This document shows positions 1 through 5,255 of a DNA stretch of 5,255 nucleotides, piece by piece. The stretch is from Acidobacteriaceae bacterium (GTDB lineage Bacteria; Acidobacteriota; Terriglobia; Terriglobales; Acidobacteriaceae). The notes below the pieces were generated by a model. The model made no database searches. It saw only the letters and a program-made list of their open reading frames with translations, and was not told the DNA's origin. Each line of letters begins with the position of its first letter. Position 1 is the stretch's first letter. A program made the position numbers and the translations under genes. Where the stretch lies: contig JASHUH010000346.1 of assembly GCA_030040115.1 (NCBI GenBank), positions 1 through 5,255 on the forward strand, in the 5' to 3' direction.

Positions 1-738
1 AGCGGCGTTGCTTCCGACGGCCACCTGGTGCGGCCCCACGTGGTGTCTCCCAGCGAGCTAGACCCCGAGTTCCGCAAGGCGCTGGTTGACACCTTCCCCG
101 GTTCCGGCGACGCATACGTTCCCATCGACCCGCAAACCTGGACGATCATCACCGACGGCATGGCGCAGGTGACCGAGCCGGGCGCATTCCACACCGCCGG
201 CTCCGCGCATCTGAACGGGATTGATTTCGCGGGCAAGACCGGAACCGCTGAGGTTATCAGCGACGCCGCCTTGAGCCACATGGCGCACAGCAGAGACACT
301 GAGCCGAATGTGTGGTTTGTGGGCGTGACGCCGCGGCGCAATCCGGAATTGGTGGTGGCCGTGCTGTGGCAGCACGGTGAGTTCAGTTACTATTCGGCGC
401 GCATCGCTTCGCGCATCGTGGCCGCCTACGTGGATAAACAGCGGCGCCTGGCGCATAACCTGCCTCCCGCCGCGGCCCAGGCGCCGGTGGAAGTAGGTGC
501 GGTGTGGGGCGTGCCTCCGTCCGCCGGAAAAGCCGCAGGCGCCGTGGCGCGTGTGCAGGGCGGCCACTTCTTCGTCGATCCCGCCGCAGAGGGCGCCGAT
601 GGGGTGGCGCAAAACGTCACGAGCGGCGCAAGACCCTCCCCATCCGTTGCCGGCGCGCGAGTTGCCGGCGCACTCCCTGTCGCCTTGCCCGAGGAGTTGA
701 GCGCTGCGCTTCCTAAACTCGCTGGGACGAAACCTTAG
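1..738 (+). CDS. mrdA: Penicillin-binding protein 2, peptidoglycan D,D-transpeptidase (C-terminal part, 5' truncated by window)
   Basis: The frame is open from base 1 to the TAG at 736-738, giving the last 245 residues; the true start lies upstream. PBP2 crosslinks peptidoglycan stem peptides in the periplasm as the class B transpeptidase of the Rod elongation complex. The visible part is the end of the penicillin-binding domain. The KTG box is KTGTAEV at residues 79-85 (Lys codon 235-237), followed by the typical strand NVWFVGVTPRRNPELVVAVL. The catalytic SxxK and the SxN motif lie outside the window. After the domain ends near residue 145 there is an Ala/Pro/Val-rich tail of about 100 residues containing EVGAVWGVP and GGHFFVDP. 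About 166 residues follow the KTG lysine, against roughly 90 in E. coli PBP2, so the C-terminus is extended. rodA starts 3 nt after the stop, which favours PBP2 over the division paralogue FtsI. The family call is secure; the tail's role is unknown. Confidence 0.93.
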   Translation, partial: SGVASDGHLVRPHVVSPSELDPEFRKALVDTFPGSGDAYVPIDPQTWTIITDGMAQVTEPGAFHTAGSAHLNGIDFAGKTGTAEVISDAALSHMAHSRDTEPNVWFVGVTPRRNPELVVAVLWQHGEFSYYSARIASRIVAAYVDKQRRLAHNLPPAAAQAPVEVGAVWGVPPSAGKAAGAVARVQGGHFFVDPAAEGADGVAQNVTSGARPSPSVAGARVAGALPVALPEELSAALPKLAGTKP

Positions 739-741
739 CCC

Positions 742-1839
742 ATGCGCCGATTCCTGAGTTTTCGCGATTTCGATTGGCTGCTGCTTTTGGCGGTGCTGGT
801 GCTGTGCGCCATTTCGCTGGCCGAAGTCTACTCGACCACCATGCACACGCGCTTCGCCAGCTTTGAAACCAAGCAAATGCTGTGGATTGGGGCCGGCCTG
901 GCGGGCATGTTCGTGCTGGCCAAGATCGATTACCACCGCCTTCTCGATTGGGCGCCGTGGGCGTATGCCGTGTTTGTGGTTTCGCTGGTCGCGGTTCGGG
1001 TGGTGGGGCGCAAAGTGATGGGCGCACGCCGCTGGATCGCCCTCGGGCCATTCGAGTTCCAGCCGTCGGAGTGGGTCAAGCTCGTCCTGGTGTTGGTGGT
1101 GGCCCGCTACTTCGCCAACCTGGGTGGGCGCAACCTGACGTGGAGGGAAATTTTCAAGGCCTTTGCCCTGGTTGGCGTTCCTATGCTTCTGGTGCTGGTC
1201 CAGCCGGACCTGGGAACCACTCTTACCTATTCGCCGATCCTCGTTGCCGGCCTCTTCCTCGGCGGCATCAGTTTCCGCCAGGCGGCGATCCTGCTATGTT
1301 GCGGAACCTCGCTGATCGTGGGTGCCTGGTCGAGCGGCAAAATTCTGAAGCCATACCAAAAGGCCCGGCTGACGAGCTTCATCAATCCGGATGTCGACCC
1401 CCGGGGCAGCGGCTACCAGATTCGCCAGTCGCTGATTGCCGTGGGATCGGGCGGCATTTGGGGCAAGGGCGCTGAAAAGGGAAGCCAGACGCAGGGATAT
1501 TTCCTGCCTATCCCATATACGGACTTCATCTTCGCCGCCTTCAGCGAGGAGCACGGCTTCGTCGGCGCGATTTCCGTCCTACTGCTATACTTTTTCATAT
1601 TGATGCGTTTGATTCAAAACGCTCAAACCGCCGCTGACTTGCCCGGCTCCCTCATTATTATGGGAGTGGTTGCGGTGCTGACCTTTCAGATCGTGGTCAA
1701 CGTGGGCATGGTCATAGGCTTTATGCCGGTTACCGGAATCCCTCTACCTTTAATGAGTTACGGGGGATCGTCGGTGCTCTTTACGTTCCTGGCGCTGGGT
1801 GTGGCGATGAATGTCCGCATGCGCCGGTTCGTGAACTGA
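742..1839 (+). CDS. rodA: RodA, SEDS-family peptidoglycan glycosyltransferase
   Basis: This is a complete 365-residue protein, normal for RodA. RodA polymerises lipid II into glycan strands in the inner membrane and works as a pair with PBP2. Hydropathy suggests ten membrane segments, roughly at 12-31, 46-62, 71-89, 109-125, 138-155, 157-177, 179-197, 272-292, 303-325 and 341-358, with a large extracytoplasmic loop at about 200-270. SEDS signatures in order are GARRWIALGPFEFQPSEWVK (94-113), QPDLGT (154-159), DPRGSGYQIRQSLIAVGSGG (219-238), GKG (241-243), TDFIFAAFSEEHGF (260-273) and PVTGIPLPLMSYGGSS (329-344). Asp261 in TDFIFA corresponds by alignment to the essential Asp262 of E. coli RodA. 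The start is chosen because the ATG lies 3 nt after the mrdA stop and gives the usual short cytoplasmic N-terminus. Only a weak GGGA (724-727) precedes it, so translational coupling to mrdA is likely. FtsW is the alternative, but the neighbouring PBP2 and the close match of its motifs to RodA argue for RodA. Confidence 0.97.
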   Translation: MRRFLSFRDFDWLLLLAVLVLCAISLAEVYSTTMHTRFASFETKQMLWIGAGLAGMFVLAKIDYHRLLDWAPWAYAVFVVSLVAVRVVGRKVMGARRWIALGPFEFQPSEWVKLVLVLVVARYFANLGGRNLTWREIFKAFALVGVPMLLVLVQPDLGTTLTYSPILVAGLFLGGISFRQAAILLCCGTSLIVGAWSSGKILKPYQKARLTSFINPDVDPRGSGYQIRQSLIAVGSGGIWGKGAEKGSQTQGYFLPIPYTDFIFAAFSEEHGFVGAISVLLLYFFILMRLIQNAQTAADLPGSLIIMGVVAVLTFQIVVNVGMVIGFMPVTGIPLPLMSYGGSSVLFTFLALGVAMNVRMRRFVN

Positions 1840-1956
1840 GCGTTCCCCGGAAGGCGGGGAGGCAGGGTCACAAGTTCGAACTCATGCGCGGCCCGGAACG
1901 ATTCTGAATCGGTTCAAGATCGGAGGGGCGGCAGGAGATTTTTGGAAATGAATAGT

Positions 1957-1990
1957 TGCCGGCCAGGTCCAAGGGACCGCGCGCCAGGCA
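1957..1990 (+). other. Inverted repeat / potential RNA hairpin in the leader
   Basis: The apical stem is GGTCC (1966-1970) with GGACC (1974-1978) and an AAG loop. It is extended below by GGC (1961-1963) with GCC (1983-1985) and TGCC (1957-1960) with GGCA (1987-1990), separated by small internal loops. That gives 12 Watson-Crick pairs in 34 nt. No T-run follows, so it is not an intrinsic terminator. It could be part of a 5' UTR fold; its function is unknown. Confidence 0.4.
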
Positions 1991-2032
1991 GGATTGGGTT
2001 CATGAGCACGCGGAGACAGGAAGGCCGCGCCA

Positions 2033-2057
2033 CGCCGCCGACCGGGAGTTGGCGGCG
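2033..2057 (+). other. Strong potential RNA hairpin in the leader
   Basis: CGCCGCCGAC (2033-2042) pairs with GTTGGCGGCG (2048-2057) around a five-base CGGGA loop. This gives ten consecutive pairs including one G-U, the longest uninterrupted stem found in the leader. No T-run follows. The stem is clear from the sequence; a biological role is inference only. Confidence 0.45.
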
Positions 2058-2191
2058 GGAGCCTGGAGGTCGCCGGTGGTTTCCATCGCAGGCCTCCTGG
2101 AGCGGCGGGGATAAGCCGCCGATGCAGCCGCTCACAGGCATGGCCGAGTGGCCTGTCCTTCCGGAAATCCGCCCCAGATCGCCGTGCAGGC

Positions 2192-2220
2192 TAGCGCGTC
2201 CCCGCGCGCGGACGCCGCTA
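2192..2220 (+). other. Strong potential RNA hairpin in the leader
   Basis: TAGC (2192-2195) plus GCGTCC (2196-2201) pair with GGACGC (2210-2215) plus GCTA (2217-2220), with C2216 bulged and an eight-base CG-rich loop. This is ten pairs in total. The next bases are not T-rich, so it is not a terminator. It lies about 115 nt upstream of the ribonuclease start. Confidence 0.4.
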
Positions 2221-2301
2221 CGCCAGCGTCGCAAGGATCGTTTGCCCATACCCTCCCCTCCCGGTTTTGCGCGCCTCTACCCAACCTCGCCGCGGAGGCC
2301 C

Positions 2302-2317
2302 GCAGCGTAGCCGCTGC
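2302..2317 (+). other. Hairpin just upstream of the ribonuclease ribosome binding site
   Basis: GCAGCG (2302-2307) pairs with CGCTGC (2312-2317) around a TAGC tetraloop. The stem ends 6 nt before the likely Shine-Dalgarno bases and 16 nt before the ATG. A stem here could affect ribosome access to the weak binding site. It is short and could be chance. Confidence 0.35.
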
Positions 2318-2322
2318 CGGAC

Positions 2323-2328
2323 GGAAAG
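2323..2328 (+). promoter_or_regulatory. Likely ribosome binding site of the ribonuclease gene
   Basis: GGAAAG lies 5 nt before the ATG at 2334 and is a modest match to the anti-Shine-Dalgarno sequence. It supports this ATG as the start, as does the N-terminal match of the product to RNase E/G from residue 1 onward. Confidence 0.45.
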
Positions 2329-2333
2329 ACACG

Positions 2334-5255
2334 ATGGCAAAGGAAATTTGTATTTCCAGCACGCCGCATGAGACGCGGCTTGCGATTCTTGAAGACGATC
2401 AACTCGCGGAAGTTTATTACGAACGCGAAAACGAATACACCCTGGCGGGCTCGATCTACAAAGGCCGCGTCACCCGCGTCCTTCCTGGCATGCAATCGGC
2501 GTTTGTCGACCTCGGCCTGGAACGGGACGCATTTCTCTATGTAACCGACTTCATCGAACTCGAGGACCTGGAAGACAACGAGGAACTCGAGAAGGCAACG
2601 GCAAGCGGGGCCGGCGTGGCGCCTCGCGAGGTCCGGCGCGGGAATGGCGCCCGCCGCGAGGAGCCCACCCCGGCGGGCCAAGTGGCTCCTAGAGCCGAAA
2701 CCGAGGAAGCCGAAGCAGTGGAGGAAGGCGAGGAGAAGGAACACCGGTGGGTAATCGGCGCCGCTCCTGAAGCAGCCGAAATGGATTCGGACGCCCATGA
2801 GCTAGCCACCCCCCATCCATCCGGCCAGGAAGCCCCCAGCCCGGCGGGTGGGCGACGCTGGCGGGGACGGCGACATCGCCGCGGTCGCGGACCGGCGGCT
2901 GGGGAACAAGGCCGGGCGGATTTCGGCCGAAGCGAGACCATGGCTGCCGAAGCGGACTCTGCATCCGAGACCGCTTCGCAGATTCACGCCTCCGCGGGAG
3001 CTCCGCCGGGAGAGCCGGCCGGGGCTTCAGCGCCCCATTTTGCGGGGGCCCGCGAACCCGCGCCGATGCACGTTCCGGTCACCCGTAGTTCGGTTCCGGC
3101 GCCTTTTGTTTTACCCGGCGAGTCGCTCTCGAAATACGGGGGCGCGCCTACCCCCGAACCGTCGGCATCGAGGGAGGCACCGGTGCGCGAGGTTTCTACA
3201 TCGAAGCCTTCCACGCTGGTCGAGGCCCCTATCGAGTGGGATGGAAGCGGGCTGTTGCCCGGCGAGTCGCTGTCGCGCCACCGGTCCCGCCACGCCGAAC
3301 CGCTGGCCGAGAAAGCTCCCGAAATGACGCCGGAACCGGAAAAACAGGAGACTCCGGAGGCGAGCAGCGAGGTTGCAGTGGCACTCGACATAGAAGGAGA
3401 AGAGGAAGATGTCTTCGAGGAGACAGAGGAGTCCAGGCCGCCGGCGCTCGATGAAATCGCAACCGCATTGCCGCGCGAGACCGGCGCCGGATTCCACGAG
3501 AGCCCGCCGGAGGAGGCGCCGCTTTTGCCGACCTTGGGTGAGGAAGGTCTCCCGGGTGGGGAAGTCGAGGAGGAAACCGCAACCGATGCTTTGCCCGACG
3601 CCGTTCCAACGGCGGAAACGGGCGCGGCCGAAGAAGCGCCTTCAGAGCCTGAGACCGGCGCCTCCGCGTCGCACCGGGTGGATTCATCGCGTCCCATCGG
3701 TTTCCGGCTTTTCGGCTTGGGCGGTAAAAAGCACAAGGACCTGGAACCCGGGGTTCAGAACCCGGCCGCGGCGGCAACAGAGCCTGCCCCTTCCGCGTAT
3801 GCTCCGGGCGTGGGTCTGGTTGAGGAGGAAGTGATTGAAGGCGAGGAACTCGATCCGCACCTCCGCCACCGCAAACCCGAGTGGCACGATCTGGACGAGT
3901 ACGAGGAAGAAACGCTTCCTGCGCAGATTGGCTCTGGAGATTTAGGCGAGTTGCTGCAGGAAGCCCATCTCGACCACCGGATCCAGATGGAACTGGGCCA
4001 GAAGGGTGGCGAGGAAGAGGTAGAGCCCTTCGACATCGAGGAGGAGGCGGAGGAACGTGCGGCGGAAACGCAGCCTGCCGCGCCCCGCGAGGGGATACAT
4101 CCGCGCCGCGAGCGCGCGGGACGCGGGCATCGCGGGCGCGGAGCGCAGGGACCGGGCCCCCGCCGCGGCCCTGGACGCCGATCCATGCAGACCTCCGATT
4201 TACCGGTCATCTCGGAGCTGTTGAAGCCGGGCCAGGAAATTCTGGTGCAGATTGCCAAAGAGCCCATTGCCAAGAAAGGCGCGCGCATCACCAGCCACAT
4301 TGCCCTCCCCGGCCGCTTCCTGGTCTTCATGCCCACCGTGAACCATGTGGGGGTCAGCCGCAAGATCGCCTCCGACGAGGAGCGCCATCGCCTGAAGCGG
4401 ATTCTCACCCACGAACGGGGCGAGGCTTCCGGCGGTTTCATCGTGAGAACCGCAGCCGACGGAGCTTCAGAGGAGGAGCTTCGGGCCGATCTGCGCTTCC
4501 TGATGAATCTCTGGAACGAGATCAAGCAGCGCGCCGACGACTCCAAGTCGCCGGCGCTCATCTATCACGATCTCTCGCTCATCGAGCGCATCCTGCGCGA
4601 CCAGGTGAGCGCCAACTTTTCGAACATCTGGGTGGATTCGGAAGCCGATTACGAGCGCATCGTGCGCTTCCTCAACCGCTTTTCGCCCTCCCTGGTGCGG
4701 CGCGCCAAGCTGTACACCAAGGACACTCCGCTCTTCGAGCATTTCGGCATTCAGGATGAGATTTCGAAGGCGCTGCGTTCGAAGGTGTGGCTTAAATCGG
4801 GCGGTTCGATCGTCATTAACCAGACTGAGGCGCTGGTGGCCATCGACATCAACACGGGGAAATACGTGGGCAAGTCGGCGCGGCTTGAGGACACCATTCT
4901 CAAGACCAACCTCGATGCAGTGCCGGAGATTGTGCGCCAGATCCGGTTGCGCGATTTGGGCGGGATCATCGTCATCGACTTCATCGACATGGACGAGCGC
5001 AAGAACCGGTTCAAGGTGATGGCGGCGCTCGAGGAGGCCCTGAAGAGCGACCGCGCTCCGACCAAGGTGCTGCAGTTCAATGATTTTGGCCTGGTGGCGA
5101 TCACGCGCAAACGCGTCAAGCAGTCACTGGAGCGCACTTTGAGTGTCCCCTGCCCGACCTGCCAGGCGACGGGCATGGTGAAAAGCCCCACCACGGTGTG
5201 CAACGAGATGTACATTGAACTGCGCAAAATGCGGCGGCACTTGGATACCTCCGAG
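2334..5255 (+). CDS. rng: Rne/Rng family (RNase E/G) endoribonuclease with a ~540-residue insert in the S1 domain (3' end cut by window)
   Basis: This single-strand-specific endoribonuclease family acts in rRNA and tRNA maturation and mRNA decay in the cytoplasm. The frame has 974 codons and no stop before the window edge. Residues 1-35 (MAKEICISSTPHETR...) begin the RNase H-like fold. Residues 36-73 are the first half of S1 (IYKGRVTRVLPGMQSAFVDL). Residues ~81-620 are a low-complexity Glu/Pro/Ala insert. Residues 621-663 are the second half of S1 (GQEILVQIAKEPIAKKGARI). The 5' sensor is IVRTA (703-707) and the DNase I-like domain ends near residue 930. Residues equivalent to E. coli RNase E are all present: Phe57 and Phe67 (same numbers), Lys648 (K112), Arg705-Thr706 (R169-T170), catalytic Asp838 and Asp882 (D303, D346), Asn840 (N305), and zinc-link Cys940 and Cys943 (C404, C407). 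The offset is a constant 535-536 residues, so the core appears intact and the insert is the only large change. The N-terminus (TPHETR, LPGMQ) resembles RNase G more than RNase E. The C-terminus, and any RNase E-like scaffold tail, is not visible. Confidence 0.95.
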   Translation, partial: MAKEICISSTPHETRLAILEDDQLAEVYYERENEYTLAGSIYKGRVTRVLPGMQSAFVDLGLERDAFLYVTDFIELEDLEDNEELEKATASGAGVAPREVRRGNGARREEPTPAGQVAPRAETEEAEAVEEGEEKEHRWVIGAAPEAAEMDSDAHELATPHPSGQEAPSPAGGRRWRGRRHRRGRGPAAGEQGRADFGRSETMAAEADSASETASQIHASAGAPPGEPAGASAPHFAGAREPAPMHVPVTRSSVPAPFVLPGESLSKYGGAPTPEPSASREAPVREVSTSKPSTLVEAPIEWDGSGLLPGESLSRHRSRHAEPLAEKAPEMTPEPEKQETPEASSEVAVALDIEGEEEDVFEETEESRPPALDEIATALPRETGAGFHESPPEEAPLLPTLGEEGLPGGEVEEETATDALPDAVPTAETGAAEEAPSEPETGASASHRVDSSRPIGFRLFGLGGKKHKDLEPGVQNPAAAATEPAPSAYAPGVGLVEEEVIEGEELDPHLRHRKPEWHDLDEYEEETLPAQIGSGDLGELLQEAHLDHRIQMELGQKGGEEEVEPFDIEEEAEERAAETQPAAPREGIHPRRERAGRGHRGRGAQGPGPRRGPGRRSMQTSDLPVISELLKPGQEILVQIAKEPIAKKGARITSHIALPGRFLVFMPTVNHVGVSRKIASDEERHRLKRILTHERGEASGGFIVRTAADGASEEELRADLRFLMNLWNEIKQRADDSKSPALIYHDLSLIERILRDQVSANFSNIWVDSEADYERIVRFLNRFSPSLVRRAKLYTKDTPLFEHFGIQDEISKALRSKVWLKSGGSIVINQTEALVAIDINTGKYVGKSARLEDTILKTNLDAVPEIVRQIRLRDLGGIIVIDFIDMDERKNRFKVMAALEEALKSDRAPTKVLQFNDFGLVAITRKRVKQSLERTLSVPCPTCQATGMVKSPTTVCNEMYIELRKMRRHLDTSE
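3111..3131 (+). repeat. Copy 1 of the LPGESLS motif repeat inside the ribonuclease insert
   Basis: Residues 260-266 read LPGESLS, then KYGG. The 18 nt at 3114-3131 match 3258-3275 at 17 positions, with the single difference synonymous (CTC versus CTG). The two copies are 144 bp (48 codons) apart. Confidence 0.7.
3255..3275 (+). repeat. Copy 2 of the LPGESLS motif repeat inside the ribonuclease insert
   Basis: Residues 308-314 read LPGESLS, then RHRS. It is nearly identical to the copy 48 codons upstream at both DNA and protein level, while the sequence between and around the copies has diverged. This suggests either an old internal duplication or a selected short linear motif. Confidence 0.7.

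Larger units (their letters stand above)
1840..2333 (+). other. Long leader/intergenic region rich in inverted repeats, upstream of the ribonuclease gene
   Basis: This is 494 nt between the rodA stop and the ribonuclease start, with no recognisable protein or RNA family. It contains many GC-rich inverted repeats; the best are listed separately (1957-1990, 2033-2057, 2192-2220, 2302-2317). Weaker ones are 1844-1860, 1896-1915 (GAAC/GTTC plus GATT/AATC with a bulged G), 2065-2097, 2100-2133 (GAGCGGC/GCCGCTC) and 2134-2156 (ACAGGC/GCCTGT). None is followed by a T-run, so no intrinsic terminator is visible and readthrough from rodA is possible. I see no convincing sigma70 promoter; the most AT-rich patch is 1938-1957. 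An open frame at 1948-2310 has a reasonable AGGAG upstream but an Arg/Pro-rich product that does not look like a protein. In DNA this GC-rich some pairing arises by chance. E. coli rne is autoregulated through a long structured 5' UTR, so a similar leader is a reasonable but unproven idea. Confidence 0.5.
2574..4193 (+). other. Low-complexity insert within the ribonuclease S1 domain (residues ~81-620)
   Basis: This in-frame segment replaces the roughly 20-residue S1 loop of E. coli RNase E. In order it holds a Glu-rich start (74-90, 122-136), an Arg/Gly cluster (174-186), a Pro/Ala/Ser stretch with two LPGESLS copies (260-266, 308-314), an acidic block (353-367), a hydrophobic-basic island PIGFRLFGLGGKKHK (454-468), a second acidic part (496-528), a possible short helix LGELLQEAHLDHRIQMEL (537-554), another acidic block (559-575) and an Arg/Gly cluster (591-616) abutting the returning S1 strand. 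The composition suggests intrinsic disorder. The reading frame is kept throughout and the fold resumes in the same frame, so this is real coding sequence and not a frameshift artefact. Boundaries are uncertain by about ten residues. Confidence 0.85.

Noticed and set aside
58..936. Long open frame on the minus strand across the mrdA end and rodA start (292 codons)
   Set aside because: It lies opposite two clearly conserved genes, and its product is His/Arg/Gly-rich with no recognisable domain; long antisense frames are expected in GC-rich DNA.
1843..1860. Hairpin just after the rodA stop as a rho-independent terminator
   Set aside because: The stem is only about five pairs (TCCCC/GGGGA) and is followed by GGCAGGG with no T-run.
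1873..1882. Perfect palindrome AGTTCGAACT, reminiscent of a GAAC/GTTC operator or a tRNA T-loop
   Set aside because: A single 10-bp palindrome with no nearby promoter and no tRNA fold around it; a tRNA-like GGCCGAGTGG at 2142-2151 lacks an acceptor stem and anticodon arm in the right arrangement.
1938..1957. AT-rich patch with AATAGT as a -10 box for the ribonuclease
   Set aside because: Only 4 of 6 bases match TATAAT and the expected -35 position is GC-rich without resemblance to TTGACA.
2984..4561. Minus-strand open frames of 250 and 268 codons opposite the ribonuclease insert
   Set aside because: They mirror the Glu/Ala/Pro codons of the sense strand and give Ser/Ala/Arg-rich low-complexity products; the sense frame is continuous with both conserved halves of the enzyme.
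2848..4759. Other + strand open frames within the ribonuclease (for example 2848-3327 and 3881-4759)
   Set aside because: They are out of frame with the conserved core and have Arg/Pro-rich products without motifs.
4185..5255. Separate short ribonuclease starting at the ATG at 4185, with the insert as a different gene
   Set aside because: The frame is continuous from 2334, and the first half of S1 and the RNase H-like strand lie upstream; a protein starting at 4185 would lack them. No good ribosome binding site precedes it.

Overview
The window looks like a chromosomal cell-shape (elongasome) locus from a GC-rich bacterium, most likely an Acidobacteriota member. That assignment is an inference from the gene order mrdA-rodA-Rne/Rng ribonuclease, the wording of the ribonuclease core (for example IAKEPIAKKGARITSH, then PTVNHVGVSRKI) and the GC-rich codon use. 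No phage, insertion sequence, CRISPR array or obvious foreign segment is visible.

Layout, all genes on the + strand. (1) Bases 1-738 are the C-terminal part of penicillin-binding protein 2 (mrdA), including the KTGT active-site motif and a long Ala/Pro-rich tail. (2) Bases 742-1839 are a complete rodA, the SEDS glycan polymerase, starting 3 nt after the mrdA stop. (3) Bases 1840-2333 are a 494-nt leader with no convincing gene but many GC-rich inverted repeats. (4) From base 2334 to the window edge is one uninterrupted frame of 974 codons encoding an Rne/Rng family endoribonuclease. It is cut by the window before its stop.

The ribonuclease is the unusual element. Its conserved core can be followed from residue 1 to the zinc-link cysteines, and every key residue has a counterpart in E. 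coli RNase E. However, everything after residue ~80 is displaced by about 536 residues, because a low-complexity, Glu/Pro/Ala-rich segment (residues ~81-620) is inserted inside the S1 RNA-binding domain. That insert carries two Arg/Gly-rich clusters, a duplicated LPGESLS motif and a few short non-acidic islands.

PBP2 (transpeptidase) and RodA (glycosyltransferase) are partners in sidewall peptidoglycan synthesis and are tightly coupled here. The ribonuclease follows in the same direction. The E. coli RNase G gene (rng, formerly cafA) also lies next to mreBCD, so linkage of this ribonuclease family to shape genes recurs across distant phyla.
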